64,000 bases of DNA from an uncultured Pelagibacteraceae bacterium (GCA_902539745.1 CACBKA010000006.1:1-64000), one strand, 5' to 3'. Positions 45,883 through 55,223 are shown, numbered from the stretch's first letter. Program-made: numbers and translations. Notes: a model not told the origin generated them from the sequence alone.

Positions 45883-45912
45883 TTGACCCGAATAAAATTA
45901 TTGTAATATAAT
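45883..45912 (+). promoter_or_regulatory. Sigma-70-type promoter of tRNA-Gly
   Basis: TTGACC (45883-45888) and TATAAT (45907-45912) are 18 bases apart, close to the consensus; the start site would be near 45919, just upstream of the tRNA 5' end at 45922. It begins 5 bases after the rho stop codon. Confidence 0.78.
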
Positions 45913-45921
45913 GTTTAAGGT

Positions 45922-45996
45922 GCGGGAGTAGCTCAGTGGTAGAGCGAAACGTTGCCAACGTTTAGGCCGAGGGTTCAATTCCCTTCTCCCGCTCCA
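45922..45996 (+). tRNA. tRNA-Gly (anticodon GCC)
   Basis: A complete cloverleaf can be drawn: acceptor GCGGGAG paired with CTCCCGC, D arm GCTC/GAGC with an AGTGGTA loop, anticodon stem AAACG/CGTTT with loop TTGCCAA (anticodon GCC), T arm GAGGG/CCCTT (one G-T pair) with TTCAATT loop, discriminator T, and an encoded CCA end. It reads glycine codons GGC and GGU. Confidence 0.97.
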
Positions 45997-46010
45997 ATCC
46001 AAATTATTCT

Positions 46011-46712
46011 ATGTTTAAAATTGATGGAAAAAAATATCAGAAAATTTTAGAATATTTTGTATCAAACAAATCAAATAGCCTCTCACAAAAATTTCAAGAT
46101 TTACTTGTTTTATACTTTTCCGAATTTAAAAAAGATGGTTATTTTATAGATATTGGGGCCGCAGACGGTGTTGTATTTAATAATACTTTTATTCTTGAAA
46201 AAAGGGGATGGAATGGAATTGTTTCAGAACCACTTGAAGTTTGTCGTAATAAATTGAACGAAAGGAATTGTATCAAGGATTTTAGATGCGTTTATGAAAA
46301 AAGTAATTTAAGCCTTAACTTTTCATATATAAAAGATTTTCCAATGGTTTCTGGTATTACGGAAGATTTTGAAGAAGATAATAATCAAAAGTTTAGGATT
46401 AATAGTAATAATTTTGAAATAAAAACTGTCTCACTTAACGATTTATTAAAAGAAAAAAATGCACCCCAACAAATTGATTATATTTCAATTGATACTGAGG
46501 GATCAGAATATAAAATTTTAAAGTCATTTGATTTTATAAATTATAATGTTGGCATATTTACTGTAGAGCATAATTATATTGAAGAAAAAAGAAACAAAAT
46601 AGCTAACCTTATGAAAGATAAAGGATATCTCAGGGTTTTTGTAAATTTATCAGGCCAAGACGATTGGTACATTAAGAGCGACAATAAAGTTTTGAAAGAT
46701 ATATCTATTTAG
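46011..46712 (+). CDS. FkbM-family SAM-dependent methyltransferase
   Basis: 233 aa. The SAM-binding motif I is GYFIDIGAADGVVFNNTFIL, with the acidic EPLEVCRNKL in the next strand, and IDYISIDTEGSEYKILKSFD is the hallmark FkbM motif with the D-x-E-G-x-E. Such enzymes often O-methylate sugars of glycans or LPS. It has no signal peptide. It starts 14 bases after the tRNA-Gly, outside the conserved core order, so it may be an accessory gene inserted next to the tRNA. Substrate unknown. Confidence 0.9.
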   Translation: MFKIDGKKYQKILEYFVSNKSNSLSQKFQDLLVLYFSEFKKDGYFIDIGAADGVVFNNTFILEKRGWNGIVSEPLEVCRNKLNERNCIKDFRCVYEKSNLSLNFSYIKDFPMVSGITEDFEEDNNQKFRINSNNFEIKTVSLNDLLKEKNAPQQIDYISIDTEGSEYKILKSFDFINYNVGIFTVEHNYIEEKRNKIANLMKDKGYLRVFVNLSGQDDWYIKSDNKVLKDISI

Positions 46713-46736
46713 TTTATTTTTAATTATAATATTTAA

Positions 46737-47075
46737 ATGAGTGATTTAGCTGATAAAAAATGTATTCCTTGTGAGGGAGGTATCCCAAGTTTTGATACTA
46801 AAGAAATTCACAAATATCTAAAAAAAATAGACGGATGGGACGTAAAGGCTGATGATAATAAAACTTATTATTTAATCAAAGAGTTCAAGTTTAAAAATTT
46901 TCTGGAAAGTCAAAACTTTGTAAATAAAGTAGGTCAGATTGCTGAAACAGAGGGACATCATCCAGACATCTGGTTTGGCTGGGGTTATGCTAAAATAAAA
47001 ATTTTCACTCATGCCATTAAAGGTTTGCACGAAAGTGACTTTGTGTTGGCAGCTAAAGTAGATAGAATTTCTTAA
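46737..47075 (+). CDS. phhB: Pterin-4a-carbinolamine dehydratase
   Basis: 112 aa. The PCD/DCoH signature is TEGHHPDIWFGWGYAKIKIF, with the catalytic histidines in EGHHPD and later FTHAIKGLHESDFVLAAKVD. The N-terminal CIPCEGG and WDVKADDNKTYYLIKEFKFK are also usual. It recycles tetrahydropterin for aromatic hydroxylases; no phenylalanine hydroxylase is in the window, so its role may be in another pterin process. The stop overlaps the convergent purH stop. Confidence 0.95.
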   Translation: MSDLADKKCIPCEGGIPSFDTKEIHKYLKKIDGWDVKADDNKTYYLIKEFKFKNFLESQNFVNKVGQIAETEGHHPDIWFGWGYAKIKIFTHAIKGLHESDFVLAAKVDRIS

Positions 47076-48619
47076 TGATTGAAGTGTCTTGTTCCAGTAA
47101 AAACCATCTTAACTTTTGCTTTATCGGCAACAAGAATTGACTCTTTATCTCTAATTGAACCTCCAGGCTGAATTATAAACTTTACACCAGATTTAATTAA
47201 TTTCTTTATACCATCGGGAAAAGGGAAAAAAGCATCTGAGGCTGCTATAGAATTTCTCATTTTTTTTGGCTGAAAAGTTCTAGCCTTTTCCACTGCAATT
47301 TTGCAACTATCTACTCTACTTGGCTGCCCAGCCCCAATACCTATTGTAGAAAAATCTTTTGTTACAACAATTGAATTTGATTTAACAAATTTACACACAT
47401 TCATGGCAAATTCAGCGCATTGTAATTCTCTTTTAGAGGGTTTTAATTTTGTAACAAATTTTAGTTTATTATAATTGAAAATTTCGTGATTTTTATCTTG
47501 AATTAAGAAAGAATTATCAAAACTTTTTATTTGATTATTAGAAGTTAATTTGAATTTTGATATATCGATCAATATTAATTTCTTTTTTGATAGCAAAATT
47601 TTTAAAGCCTCTTTATCAAACTTTTTAGCCAAAATGACCTCAAAAAATGTTTTAGAAATCTCTTCTGCAATTTTTTTGTTTATATTAAAATTGCATGCTA
47701 CTATTCCTCCAAATGCACTCACAGGGTCGCATGACAGGGCATTTTTAAATGATTTAAGTGGCGAAGCATCCATTGATACCCCGGAAGGATTAGCATGCTT
47801 AATAATAACTGTACCAGTTTTATTTAGCGAGCCTAAAATTTCTAGGCCTGAAAATATATCATTATAATTATTGTAACTTAAATTCTTGCCTGATATTTTC
47901 CTCAAACCAATTTCTTTATCATTTACTGTGTTTAAATAAATACTGCTTTTTTGATGGGGATTTTCACCATATCTCAACTGAGCTAATTTTTTTCCTGGGA
48001 TCGTCATCGTATTTGGAAAACTTATATTAAGTTCTTTATTAAACCAATTTGAAATAATAGAGTCGTAATAAGCAGTCAGGCCAAAAGCTTTACTAGCCAT
48101 GTATTCTCTAAAACTTAAACTAGTAGAGCCTTTGTTTTTGTTCAATTGATTTATTAAAGACCCATAATCATTTTTATCCGTAATTATTGTTACATCCCTA
48201 AAATTTTTAGCTGCAGCCCTAACCATTGTAGGTCCACCAATATCAATATTTTCAATTAGGCTATTCTTATTTTTATTTTTAATAACAGTTTCTTGGAATG
48301 GATAAAAATTTACAATAATTAAATCAATATTTTTGAATTTATTTTTATTCATTTGATTTTGGTGTTTTTTATTTGACCTATTACTTAAAATTCCTGCGTG
48401 AATCTTAGGGTGAAGGGTTTTTACCCTTCCATCAAGCATCTCCTTAAATTTTGTAAATCTTGAAACCTCTGTGCAATTAAATCCAAGACTAACAATCTTT
48501 TTGTAGGTACCTCCAGAGCTTATAATATTAACTTCATTTTTTTTTAAAATTAATAATATTTTCTCTAAATCACTTTTGTCAGAAACTGAAATTAAGGCAT
48601 TTCTAATTTTTCTTTTCAT
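47072..48619 (-). CDS. purH: Bifunctional AICAR transformylase/IMP cyclohydrolase
   Basis: Last two steps of de novo IMP synthesis. 515 aa. N-terminal MGS-like IMP cyclohydrolase domain (NALISVSDKSDLEKILLILK, MLDGRVKTLHPKIHAGIL, NFYPFQ, ENIDIGGPTMVRAAAKNFRD), then the AICAR transformylase domain with KLAQLRYGENPHQKSSIYLN, TVIIKHANPSGVSMDASPLK (catalytic Lys-His) and AASDAFFPFPDGI. Ends in GTRHFNH, typical of the family. Followed upstream in transcription by the heparinase-like gene (5-base gap) and rpe. Confidence 0.98.
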   Translation of the reverse strand: MKRKIRNALISVSDKSDLEKILLILKKNEVNIISSGGTYKKIVSLGFNCTEVSRFTKFKEMLDGRVKTLHPKIHAGILSNRSNKKHQNQMNKNKFKNIDLIIVNFYPFQETVIKNKNKNSLIENIDIGGPTMVRAAAKNFRDVTIITDKNDYGSLINQLNKNKGSTSLSFREYMASKAFGLTAYYDSIISNWFNKELNISFPNTMTIPGKKLAQLRYGENPHQKSSIYLNTVNDKEIGLRKISGKNLSYNNYNDIFSGLEILGSLNKTGTVIIKHANPSGVSMDASPLKSFKNALSCDPVSAFGGIVACNFNINKKIAEEISKTFFEVILAKKFDKEALKILLSKKKLILIDISKFKLTSNNQIKSFDNSFLIQDKNHEIFNYNKLKFVTKLKPSKRELQCAEFAMNVCKFVKSNSIVVTKDFSTIGIGAGQPSRVDSCKIAVEKARTFQPKKMRNSIAASDAFFPFPDGIKKLIKSGVKFIIQPGGSIRDKESILVADKAKVKMVFTGTRHFNH

Positions 48620-48624
48620 AATTT

Positions 48625-50274
48625 TTAAACTGATCTTTTAAGCTCCCATTTTATACATGTATCTTGTTGATTTGTATTACCATAAATCACAACACAATCA
48701 TTATTTACCAATCTATTTCTCCCCATAAACAATCCTTTTTCAATTTCTAGATCATGACTATCAGAAATCAGCATCCAAGATTTTTTTTGATTTATTTGTA
48801 AAAGAATACTTTTCCCACTTAAAGTTTTGATAGCAGATATTCCTGGGTATATATGAAATCTTATACTAAACCTTAATCCTTGGGGTACATTTTTTTTTTT
48901 TATAAGAGTGTCTACACCATTAACAACACCACTTTTTTTTAAAATTCTAATTTCTCGCTTATGTAAATATCCATATTTATTTAAGTAAGCATTGTGAGTT
49001 GCTGTAATATATATGTCATTTTTATTTTCTTCACGTATAGACTCAGATATTTTAAAGCCATCACTTATGGTAGATCCAAATGTTTTATTAATTAAATTAT
49101 TTTTTTGAAACTTAACAACAGAAGTATCGTTTAAACATAGAGTAGATTGTGCAGATGTAAATTTACTAATAAGTTGAGCCTTTTTAGATATTTTTCTACC
49201 ATATCCACAATTGGTAATTATTTTATTATCTTCGTAAAAAAATTCGAAAGACAATGGTCCTGACTGATAGTCTTTAGAATACTCATAAATTGGGGGTTCA
49301 CCGGAGTCAAAATAAAGTGTATTTTTTTTATTCTTTATAATTTGAATCTGACCAATTAGTTTTAATTTTTTATCAAAAATATAATTTAATTTTGATAAAT
49401 ATAAATAAAAACTATCAAGATTTTTTTCTGTAGTTCCATTAAAAAGAGGCAAATTTTTAGTTTCATTCTTTAGTGAATTTAAACAAATTATATTTTTATC
49501 AATAATATCATTCAAATAATCTGGAACTGACTCTTGCCCATTTTTAATCCACTCTTTTATTATTATAAAATATTGTAAAAATAGTATCAGATGTTCGAGA
49601 TTTCTATTTTTCGGAAAACCATCTTTGTCAAAAAAATTAATAATGATTTTTTTTAATTCTTTCATCCCAAAATTATAGTTAGGGTAATATTCTTTAAAAA
49701 CTAAGCCAGATAATATAATTGAGGCTAGGCATGATATTTTAGTGTTATCATAAGAAACAATATTTAGGTTTCTCTTTATAAAATTAATTTGCTTTATTAA
49801 ATAAGTTGTAAAAAATTTAAGGAATTTGTCTTCCTTTTTATCTAAAAATAAATCCGCATTTGAAATCCAAGCAACAATTCTTTTACTCAAAATATTTTCA
49901 TCCCAGACCTCCCTTTTGTAATCTCCGTAATTTTTTATCCAGTCACTAACAATTTTTTTCATAGACTCTTTATCGTTTTTTCTATCAATAAGATTTAGCC
50001 ATAAAAAACTATGTAAATTTTTCACATCACTTTTGTTTTTTGAATTATTCCAAAAATAATTAGCTTCAAATTTTGAGATTTTTAAAAGGGACTCTTTATG
50101 ATTCAAAAATGGAGACAAAAGATATGGGTTAGGGTAGAAAAAAAATCTTGACGGAATTTCCGTTATTAACCTTTTATTATAAAACGGAGTAGAAAAAAAA
50201 AATCCTCTTATTTTTTTTATTGTAATCTTTTTTAAAGATAGTAAGTAAAGATAGATACTTTTTAGATCTAACAT
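48625..50274 (-). CDS. Heparinase II/III-like protein
   Basis: 549 aa. The N-terminal ~280 residues are alpha-helical with many aromatic residues (WLNLIDRKNDKESMKKIVSD, KRIVAWISNADLFLDKKEDK), resembling the alpha-barrel of heparinase II/III proteins; the C-terminal beta-rich half has YDYQSGPL-like SKDYQSGPLSFEFFYEDNKI, CGYGRK, STLCLNDTSV and IRFHIYPGISAIK. A gene of this family next to purH and rpe is common in Alphaproteobacteria. No signal peptide is visible, so a cytoplasmic or unknown location is more likely than secreted polysaccharide breakdown; the substrate is unknown. Confidence 0.85.
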   Translation of the reverse strand: MLDLKSIYLYLLSLKKITIKKIRGFFFSTPFYNKRLITEIPSRFFFYPNPYLLSPFLNHKESLLKISKFEANYFWNNSKNKSDVKNLHSFLWLNLIDRKNDKESMKKIVSDWIKNYGDYKREVWDENILSKRIVAWISNADLFLDKKEDKFLKFFTTYLIKQINFIKRNLNIVSYDNTKISCLASIILSGLVFKEYYPNYNFGMKELKKIIINFFDKDGFPKNRNLEHLILFLQYFIIIKEWIKNGQESVPDYLNDIIDKNIICLNSLKNETKNLPLFNGTTEKNLDSFYLYLSKLNYIFDKKLKLIGQIQIIKNKKNTLYFDSGEPPIYEYSKDYQSGPLSFEFFYEDNKIITNCGYGRKISKKAQLISKFTSAQSTLCLNDTSVVKFQKNNLINKTFGSTISDGFKISESIREENKNDIYITATHNAYLNKYGYLHKREIRILKKSGVVNGVDTLIKKKNVPQGLRFSIRFHIYPGISAIKTLSGKSILLQINQKKSWMLISDSHDLEIEKGLFMGRNRLVNNDCVVIYGNTNQQDTCIKWELKRSV

Positions 50275-50277
50275 TTA

Positions 50278-50940
50278 TCAACCAGAGCGTAGTAACCCAA
50301 TATTTTTTTTTAAGTCTCCATTATTTTCATTAAAAATAGTAGAACCTGAAACCAATATATTAGCGCCTGCATCTTTTGCTTGCTTTGAATTTTTAAAGTT
50401 AATACCGCCGTCAATTTCAATATCAATACTTAAGTTTTTTTCTGATATTATTTTTTTCAACCTTTTTACTTTATCAAGTACCTCAGGCATAAACTTTTGC
50501 CCTCCAAAGCCCGGTTCGACACTCATAATTAAAATTAAATCAATTTCATTTAAGTATTTTTCTATTAAGCTTATGTTTGATTTAGGTTTTAAAGAAATTC
50601 CAACCTTTTTTTTATATTTTTTAATTAAACCAATTGTGTGAGCTATATTATCCGTAGCTTCTGGATGGAAAGTAATAATGTCTGATCCAGCTTCTGAGAA
50701 TTGCTTTATGTAGTTATCAACTGGAGATATCATAAGATGAACATCGAAAGTTTTTTTTGTAAATGGTCTTAATTTTTTTATAACCTCTGGACCAATAGTA
50801 AGATTAGGTACAAAGTGTCCATCCATAACATCGACATGAATATAGTCAGCTCCTGCTTTATCTAATGAAATTATTTCTTCACCTAATTTACTAAAATCAG
50901 CAGATAAAATGGATGGGGAAATTTTGATTGTTCCACTCAT
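50278..50940 (-). CDS. rpe: Ribulose-phosphate 3-epimerase
   Basis: Interconverts ribulose-5-P and xylulose-5-P in the pentose phosphate pathway. 220 aa barrel. Signatures SPSILSADFSKLGEEIISLD, YIHVDVMDGHFVPNLTIGPE (metal His-Asp), FDVHLMISPVDNYI, ILIMSVEPGFGGQKFMPEVL and SIDIEIDGGINFKNSKQAKD with VSGSTIF for the phosphate site. Upstream of the heparinase-like gene by 3 bases. Confidence 0.97.
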   Translation of the reverse strand: MSGTIKISPSILSADFSKLGEEIISLDKAGADYIHVDVMDGHFVPNLTIGPEVIKKLRPFTKKTFDVHLMISPVDNYIKQFSEAGSDIITFHPEATDNIAHTIGLIKKYKKKVGISLKPKSNISLIEKYLNEIDLILIMSVEPGFGGQKFMPEVLDKVKRLKKIISEKNLSIDIEIDGGINFKNSKQAKDAGANILVSGSTIFNENNGDLKKNIGLLRSG

Positions 50941-50993
50941 TACGGTTTAGTTATAGTTTTAATTTTTTTTATGTCAAAAAAATTTTTAACATT

Positions 50994-52922
50994 TTAAATT
51001 CTACCACCAATATCCTCAGATTGAGAAATAATTGTTTTTTCAGACGGAGTAGACATCTCCATTTTAAAAGCCAAAAACCACACCAAAACCACACCAAGTA
51101 ACCAGAAAATAATTTGCCATACCCAAATAGAAGGCATTCCAAATGACCAACTTTCCACATTATTTGGATTTCCAAACATTCGATTCCCAATCAATAAACC
51201 AGGGCCTATTGAAAAAAATATCCAAGCAATAGTTACTATCCATGCGCTTGGCTTCAGACTTCTTCTGCTTATCGATAAGTTTCTATGATCATCGAAGAAT
51301 TCATGAATTTTATTTTTATGATTATTTTCTTTTGTGTCTTGAGTAATAAAAGAAATTACAACTGCTGAAATAGAGTTGAATAAAATTCCCCAAAAAGCGG
51401 AGTGTATAGTTAGAGGCCACTTTTCCCAATTTATTAAATTTCCAAACATTACTTGACCAATCTGCTCTGTAAAGAAAACTGTAATTATCCCTATAACAAT
51501 TCCTAAGGCTACTCCATTTTTTGTTAACCAAGGGAAGTAGCATATTGCAAGTAAAGGAACAAACATTTGGCACGCAATACCCAAGGCAAAACTACCTAAA
51601 TCAAAAACTGAATTCGGAGTTTGAATTGATAAAATTAATGAAAAAATAAATAATACCATCAATATTATCCTAAAAGAAAAAATCTGTTCATTACCGTTCA
51701 TATTTTGAATAAAGAATCTCTTCAGCACATCTCTTGTCAAAAGAGCGCTTGTGCTAATATAAATTATACTTGCAGATTGCACAGAAGCTATCCCACAAAT
51801 TAATAGTAATCCAAAAAATAACGGTGAATATTCTCCAATTACATTAATAATATGAGGAACCAGACCGCTAAGATTATCCGGCGATATATTACCTGGAAGA
51901 ACATTAGAAATATTGTTGCCAGTTTGGTTAATAACTTCATTCGAACCTAAAAAAATCGAACCAATTCCAATGGCTGATGTAAAAAAAATTAAAATAAATC
52001 CTATTAAAAAAGAGGAAAACCAAACATGCTGAGTTCCTATAGATTTTACCTCTCTACTTGAAAAAACCAACATTGAAAAACTAGGTGAAATAATTACACC
52101 TGATATAGCTAACACAAAAGTTAAAATCATTGAACTTGTCCAAATTCCTCCATAGTTTAAGTCACTATCTAAAATCTCTACTATTTTGACAGTTCCTGGT
52201 ACTGTAAGGTAGGAGTTGTAGCTTTCTTTAATGTTGAATAAGCTTTCTTTAATATTTGATATTCTAGATAAACTTTCATTTAACAAGTTCCATCCACCAA
52301 CAAGATCATAAACAACGAAACCTAAAGCAACTATACCAAATATTGTTAAGAGAAAATTAAAAGTATCGATAAAAATCAAAGACCTGATACCACTTAAACT
52401 TAAATAAACCACAACAATACAACCTAGTAGTAAGGATGCTGAACCCGAACCTATCATATTATCAGTGACAATACTTAACATTATTCCAGCCAGAGAAAGC
52501 TGCATTGCAATAAATGGAATAGCAAACCCAATACCTATAATAACGATTAGAATTCTAATTAGATCACTTTTAAAATAAGCTGAAAACATCTCAGCAGGCG
52601 TTACGAAGCCAAACTTTTTTGATAGCATCCATTGTTTTTTCAAAAAAAGCAAACCAACTAATGAGACACCTACCACAGAAAGAGATGTTGATGCATAAGG
52701 AAAACCGTTCAATAACATTAAACTAGGCTGTACGAAAAATATCCAACAAGAAAAAATAGTGCCTGTAGCTACAGTTACATAAACCCATGAAGGTATGTTC
52801 CTTCCATAAATGAAGAAGTCTACTGGAGCAAATGTTTTTTTATGATTTTTAAATCCTACATAAAGACAGTAAATCCAAAAAAGAGTTAAAAAAATTATAA
52901 GTGAATAAATTTTTCCAGGCAT
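50994..52922 (-). CDS. Sodium:solute symporter family transporter (substrate unknown)
   Basis: 642 aa SSF-type permease with about 13-14 membrane helices. DFFIYGRNIPSWVYVTVATG is the N-terminal SSF pattern (F-x-xGR), later helices include ISGVIISPSFSMLVFSSREV and GIASVQSASIIYISTSALLT with the conserved serines of the sodium site region, and ALGIACQMFVPLLAICYFPW. It does not closely resemble the acetate symporter nearby. The soluble C terminus (EKTIISQSEDIGGRI) is polar. It follows a small membrane protein gene by 44 bases and is likely cotranscribed with it. Confidence 0.88.
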   Translation of the reverse strand: MPGKIYSLIIFLTLFWIYCLYVGFKNHKKTFAPVDFFIYGRNIPSWVYVTVATGTIFSCWIFFVQPSLMLLNGFPYASTSLSVVGVSLVGLLFLKKQWMLSKKFGFVTPAEMFSAYFKSDLIRILIVIIGIGFAIPFIAMQLSLAGIMLSIVTDNMIGSGSASLLLGCIVVVYLSLSGIRSLIFIDTFNFLLTIFGIVALGFVVYDLVGGWNLLNESLSRISNIKESLFNIKESYNSYLTVPGTVKIVEILDSDLNYGGIWTSSMILTFVLAISGVIISPSFSMLVFSSREVKSIGTQHVWFSSFLIGFILIFFTSAIGIGSIFLGSNEVINQTGNNISNVLPGNISPDNLSGLVPHIINVIGEYSPLFFGLLLICGIASVQSASIIYISTSALLTRDVLKRFFIQNMNGNEQIFSFRIILMVLFIFSLILSIQTPNSVFDLGSFALGIACQMFVPLLAICYFPWLTKNGVALGIVIGIITVFFTEQIGQVMFGNLINWEKWPLTIHSAFWGILFNSISAVVISFITQDTKENNHKNKIHEFFDDHRNLSISRRSLKPSAWIVTIAWIFFSIGPGLLIGNRMFGNPNNVESWSFGMPSIWVWQIIFWLLGVVLVWFLAFKMEMSTPSEKTIISQSEDIGGRI

Positions 52923-52966
52923 ATTTTATTATTTTTAAAGTAAGTTTTTAGACAATTTTATTTAAA

Positions 52967-53302
52967 TTATCTATTAAATAAACGATAAATTTCTTTTGCT
53001 ATATCGCTTTCTAATGGAAAAGATAGCATGCCCATAACGTCATACCCCAGGATATAGGGCATTGCGTAAAACCTAAACATGTAAAAAAACCATGCAACGT
53101 ATAATGGAACAAAAAGTGGTATTATAAAACTTGGAGTTATGAACCTAAATATTTTAATTATAGGGTTTGTAAATTTAACGAAAGCTTTCATAAAAAAGAA
53201 ATTTGAGTCCTCTCTTTGAAAAATATTCATCGCCGACCTTCCGATTAAAGTCCACATGATTATTCCAAGAATATAATCGATTATTAATATCCAAAGTGGC
53301 AT
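52967..53302 (-). CDS. Small membrane protein, possibly YggT-like, upstream of SSF transporter
   Basis: 111 aa. An N-terminal hydrophobic segment (LWILIIDYILGIIMWTLIGR), a central FVKFTNPIIKIFRFITPSFI resembling the NPI/LRPIR stretch that links the two helices of YggT proteins, and a second hydrophobic region (IIPLFVPLYVAWFFYMFRFY). The C terminus is soluble. No exact family is recognised. Being directly before the 642-aa symporter and after a terminator, it may be an accessory part of that transporter. A true YggT protein is at 62.6 kb. Confidence 0.7.
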   Translation of the reverse strand: MPLWILIIDYILGIIMWTLIGRSAMNIFQREDSNFFFMKAFVKFTNPIIKIFRFITPSFIIPLFVPLYVAWFFYMFRFYAMPYILGYDVMGMLSFPLESDIAKEIYRLFNR

Positions 53303-53337
53303 GAACTAAAGTAACACGTGCAAATATTACCTTAAAG

Positions 53338-53370
53338 CAAAAAAAAAGGGGCGAACAAGTCGCCCCTTTT
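53338..53370 (-). terminator. Intrinsic terminator downstream of the acetate-type symporter
   Basis: AAAAGGGGCGA (53344-53354) pairs with TCGCCCCTTTT (53360-53370): an 11-bp stem with a 5-base loop. On the minus strand it ends in a run of T and lies 18 bases past the symporter stop (53388). One of only two strong intrinsic terminators I find, the other being behind the porin. Confidence 0.92.
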
Positions 53371-53387
53371 AAAATAAATAATTTTAT

Positions 53388-55223
53388 TTAGTGTTGTTTT
53401 CCAAGAATAGCTCTTCCGCTAGGTATTCTAACGTCATCAACCATCTTCTGAACGGCAGCACTAGGTTCTTTTGTCATTAAGCTTACTACAACCATTGCAA
53501 CTAAGCTTACTGAAGCCCCTATTATACCGAATCTTAAGTGGTCAATTCCAAGCCATGGAGTGTTAGCCATAAACTTAGGTCCAACATAAATTAGATATGC
53601 CGTACCAGAGATTAGACCTCCAAGTATTCCTGCAACCGCACCTTCTTTAGTAGCTCTCTTCCACCATACACCAAGTACAAGTGGGAAAAATAAGCCTGAC
53701 ATCGCAAAGTCGAATGCCCAAGCTACTGCTCCTAGAATGCTTGTTAATCTCATTGAAGAGATGTAAGCAGCTAGAGCACCTATCACTACTAGAAGTACAC
53801 GCGCAACAATTAGCCGTTTTCTAACGTCTGCTTTCGGATCGATTATTTTGTAGTAGATATCGTGTGATAAACAGTTTGATATCGCTAAAACTAATCCATC
53901 GGCAGTTGACATGGCAGCAGCCATACCACCTGCAGCAACTAATCCAGAAATAACGTAAGGTAAACCAGCAACTTCAGGAGTCGCTAATACTACTACGTCA
54001 CCTCTCATAAACCATTCGTTCAACTGTAATATTCCATCACCGTTGAAGTCAGCAATAAATACTTGTTTTACTGCAGACCAGTTTTGAACCCATGGTATAC
54101 TTTGAACCTCTGAGATCGATTTACCAATGATCGCAGTAGGCAAGTTTGGATCCATTAACTGAAGTTTAGATAGTGTTGCTAGCATAGGCGCAGAGAAATA
54201 AAGCAAGAAGATAAAGAACAGTGACCAAGCCACTGATTTTCTCGCTGATTTAACAGAAGGAGTTGTAAAGTATCTCATTAAAATATGAGGTAACGATGCA
54301 GTTCCAACCATCATACAGATCGCAAGCGATAAGTATTTCCATACAGCCATTCCACCCGCAGGTACAGCAGAGTGAGGATTAGAAATATATTTTAATCCAC
54401 CAGGAACACCAGCTTCTTTAATTGCAGCCCCTGTGTTCTTAGTTAACCCAAACTGACCTTCAAGTTCAGCTAAACGTTGTACTTCATCACCAAGCATAAA
54501 GTGTGGGAATGGATTACCCAATTTACTTCCCATCCAAAATACTGGTATCAAGTATGCTGTTATAAGCACTATATACTGGGCTACTTGTGTCCAAGTAACA
54601 GCTCTCATACCACCTAACATTGAACACATTAAAATACTAACTAGACCAACCCAAACTCCAAGTTCAAATGGAATTTGTAAAGCCCTTGAAGCAATTGTTC
54701 CAGTAGCATTAATTTGTGCCGTCACGTAAGTGAATGAAGCTAATACTAAAACTAAAGTTGCGCAAAATCTTGGTAGATTTCCGCCGTATCTAGTTCCAAT
54801 AAAGTCCGGTACAGTATAACAACCAAATTTTCTTAAATATGGTGCTAGAAGAGTCGATACTAATACGTATCCACCAGTCCATCCAACTAAGAATGCCATG
54901 TAAGTATAGCCACCAAAGTAAATACCTCCAGCCATTGCAACGAACGATGCACCTGACATCCAGTCAGCTGCTGTCGCCATTCCATTAAATACTGTTGGTA
55001 CTTGTCTTCCCGCTACGTAGTAAGCGTCAACTTGAATAGTTCTAGATAAGTAACCAATCAATGCATATATAAGCACTGTAAAGGCTACAAACATAATTCC
55101 TATGCTTGCTGCGCTAACACCAGCTGATTCTAGTACTGCCATCAATAAGATGAATACTAGGAAACCTCCAGTGTACAAACCGTAGATCTTGGGAAGGTTT
55201 TGTATAAAACCACCTTTAAACAT
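53388..55223 (-). CDS. Sodium:solute (acetate-type) symporter, VC_2705 family
   Basis: 611 aa SSF permease. Motifs include VDAYYVAGRQVPTVFNGMAT, ADWMSGASFVAMAGGIYFGG, FIGTRYGGNLPRF and AMSTADGLVLAISNCLSHDI, the last being typical of actP-like and VC_2705-type carriers. About 13 membrane helices. The DUF4212 gene immediately upstream (TAATG overlap) encodes the small subunit normally paired with this subfamily. With acs 1 kb away, acetate or another short-chain carboxylate is the likely substrate. SD GGGAGG lies in the end of the DUF4212 gene; the codon use is richer in preferred codons than the neighbours, suggesting high expression. Confidence 0.9.
   Translation of the reverse strand: MFKGGFIQNLPKIYGLYTGGFLVFILLMAVLESAGVSAASIGIMFVAFTVLIYALIGYLSRTIQVDAYYVAGRQVPTVFNGMATAADWMSGASFVAMAGGIYFGGYTYMAFLVGWTGGYVLVSTLLAPYLRKFGCYTVPDFIGTRYGGNLPRFCATLVLVLASFTYVTAQINATGTIASRALQIPFELGVWVGLVSILMCSMLGGMRAVTWTQVAQYIVLITAYLIPVFWMGSKLGNPFPHFMLGDEVQRLAELEGQFGLTKNTGAAIKEAGVPGGLKYISNPHSAVPAGGMAVWKYLSLAICMMVGTASLPHILMRYFTTPSVKSARKSVAWSLFFIFLLYFSAPMLATLSKLQLMDPNLPTAIIGKSISEVQSIPWVQNWSAVKQVFIADFNGDGILQLNEWFMRGDVVVLATPEVAGLPYVISGLVAAGGMAAAMSTADGLVLAISNCLSHDIYYKIIDPKADVRKRLIVARVLLVVIGALAAYISSMRLTSILGAVAWAFDFAMSGLFFPLVLGVWWKRATKEGAVAGILGGLISGTAYLIYVGPKFMANTPWLGIDHLRFGIIGASVSLVAMVVVSLMTKEPSAAVQKMVDDVRIPSGRAILGKQH

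Noticed and set aside
45997-46736. Integrated element at tRNA-Gly
   Set aside because: No integrase and no duplicated tRNA 3' end; a single FkbM gene is not enough.
53315-53320. CACGTG as a third parS site
   Set aside because: Only the central six bases match; the flanks (AA, CA) do not form the palindrome.
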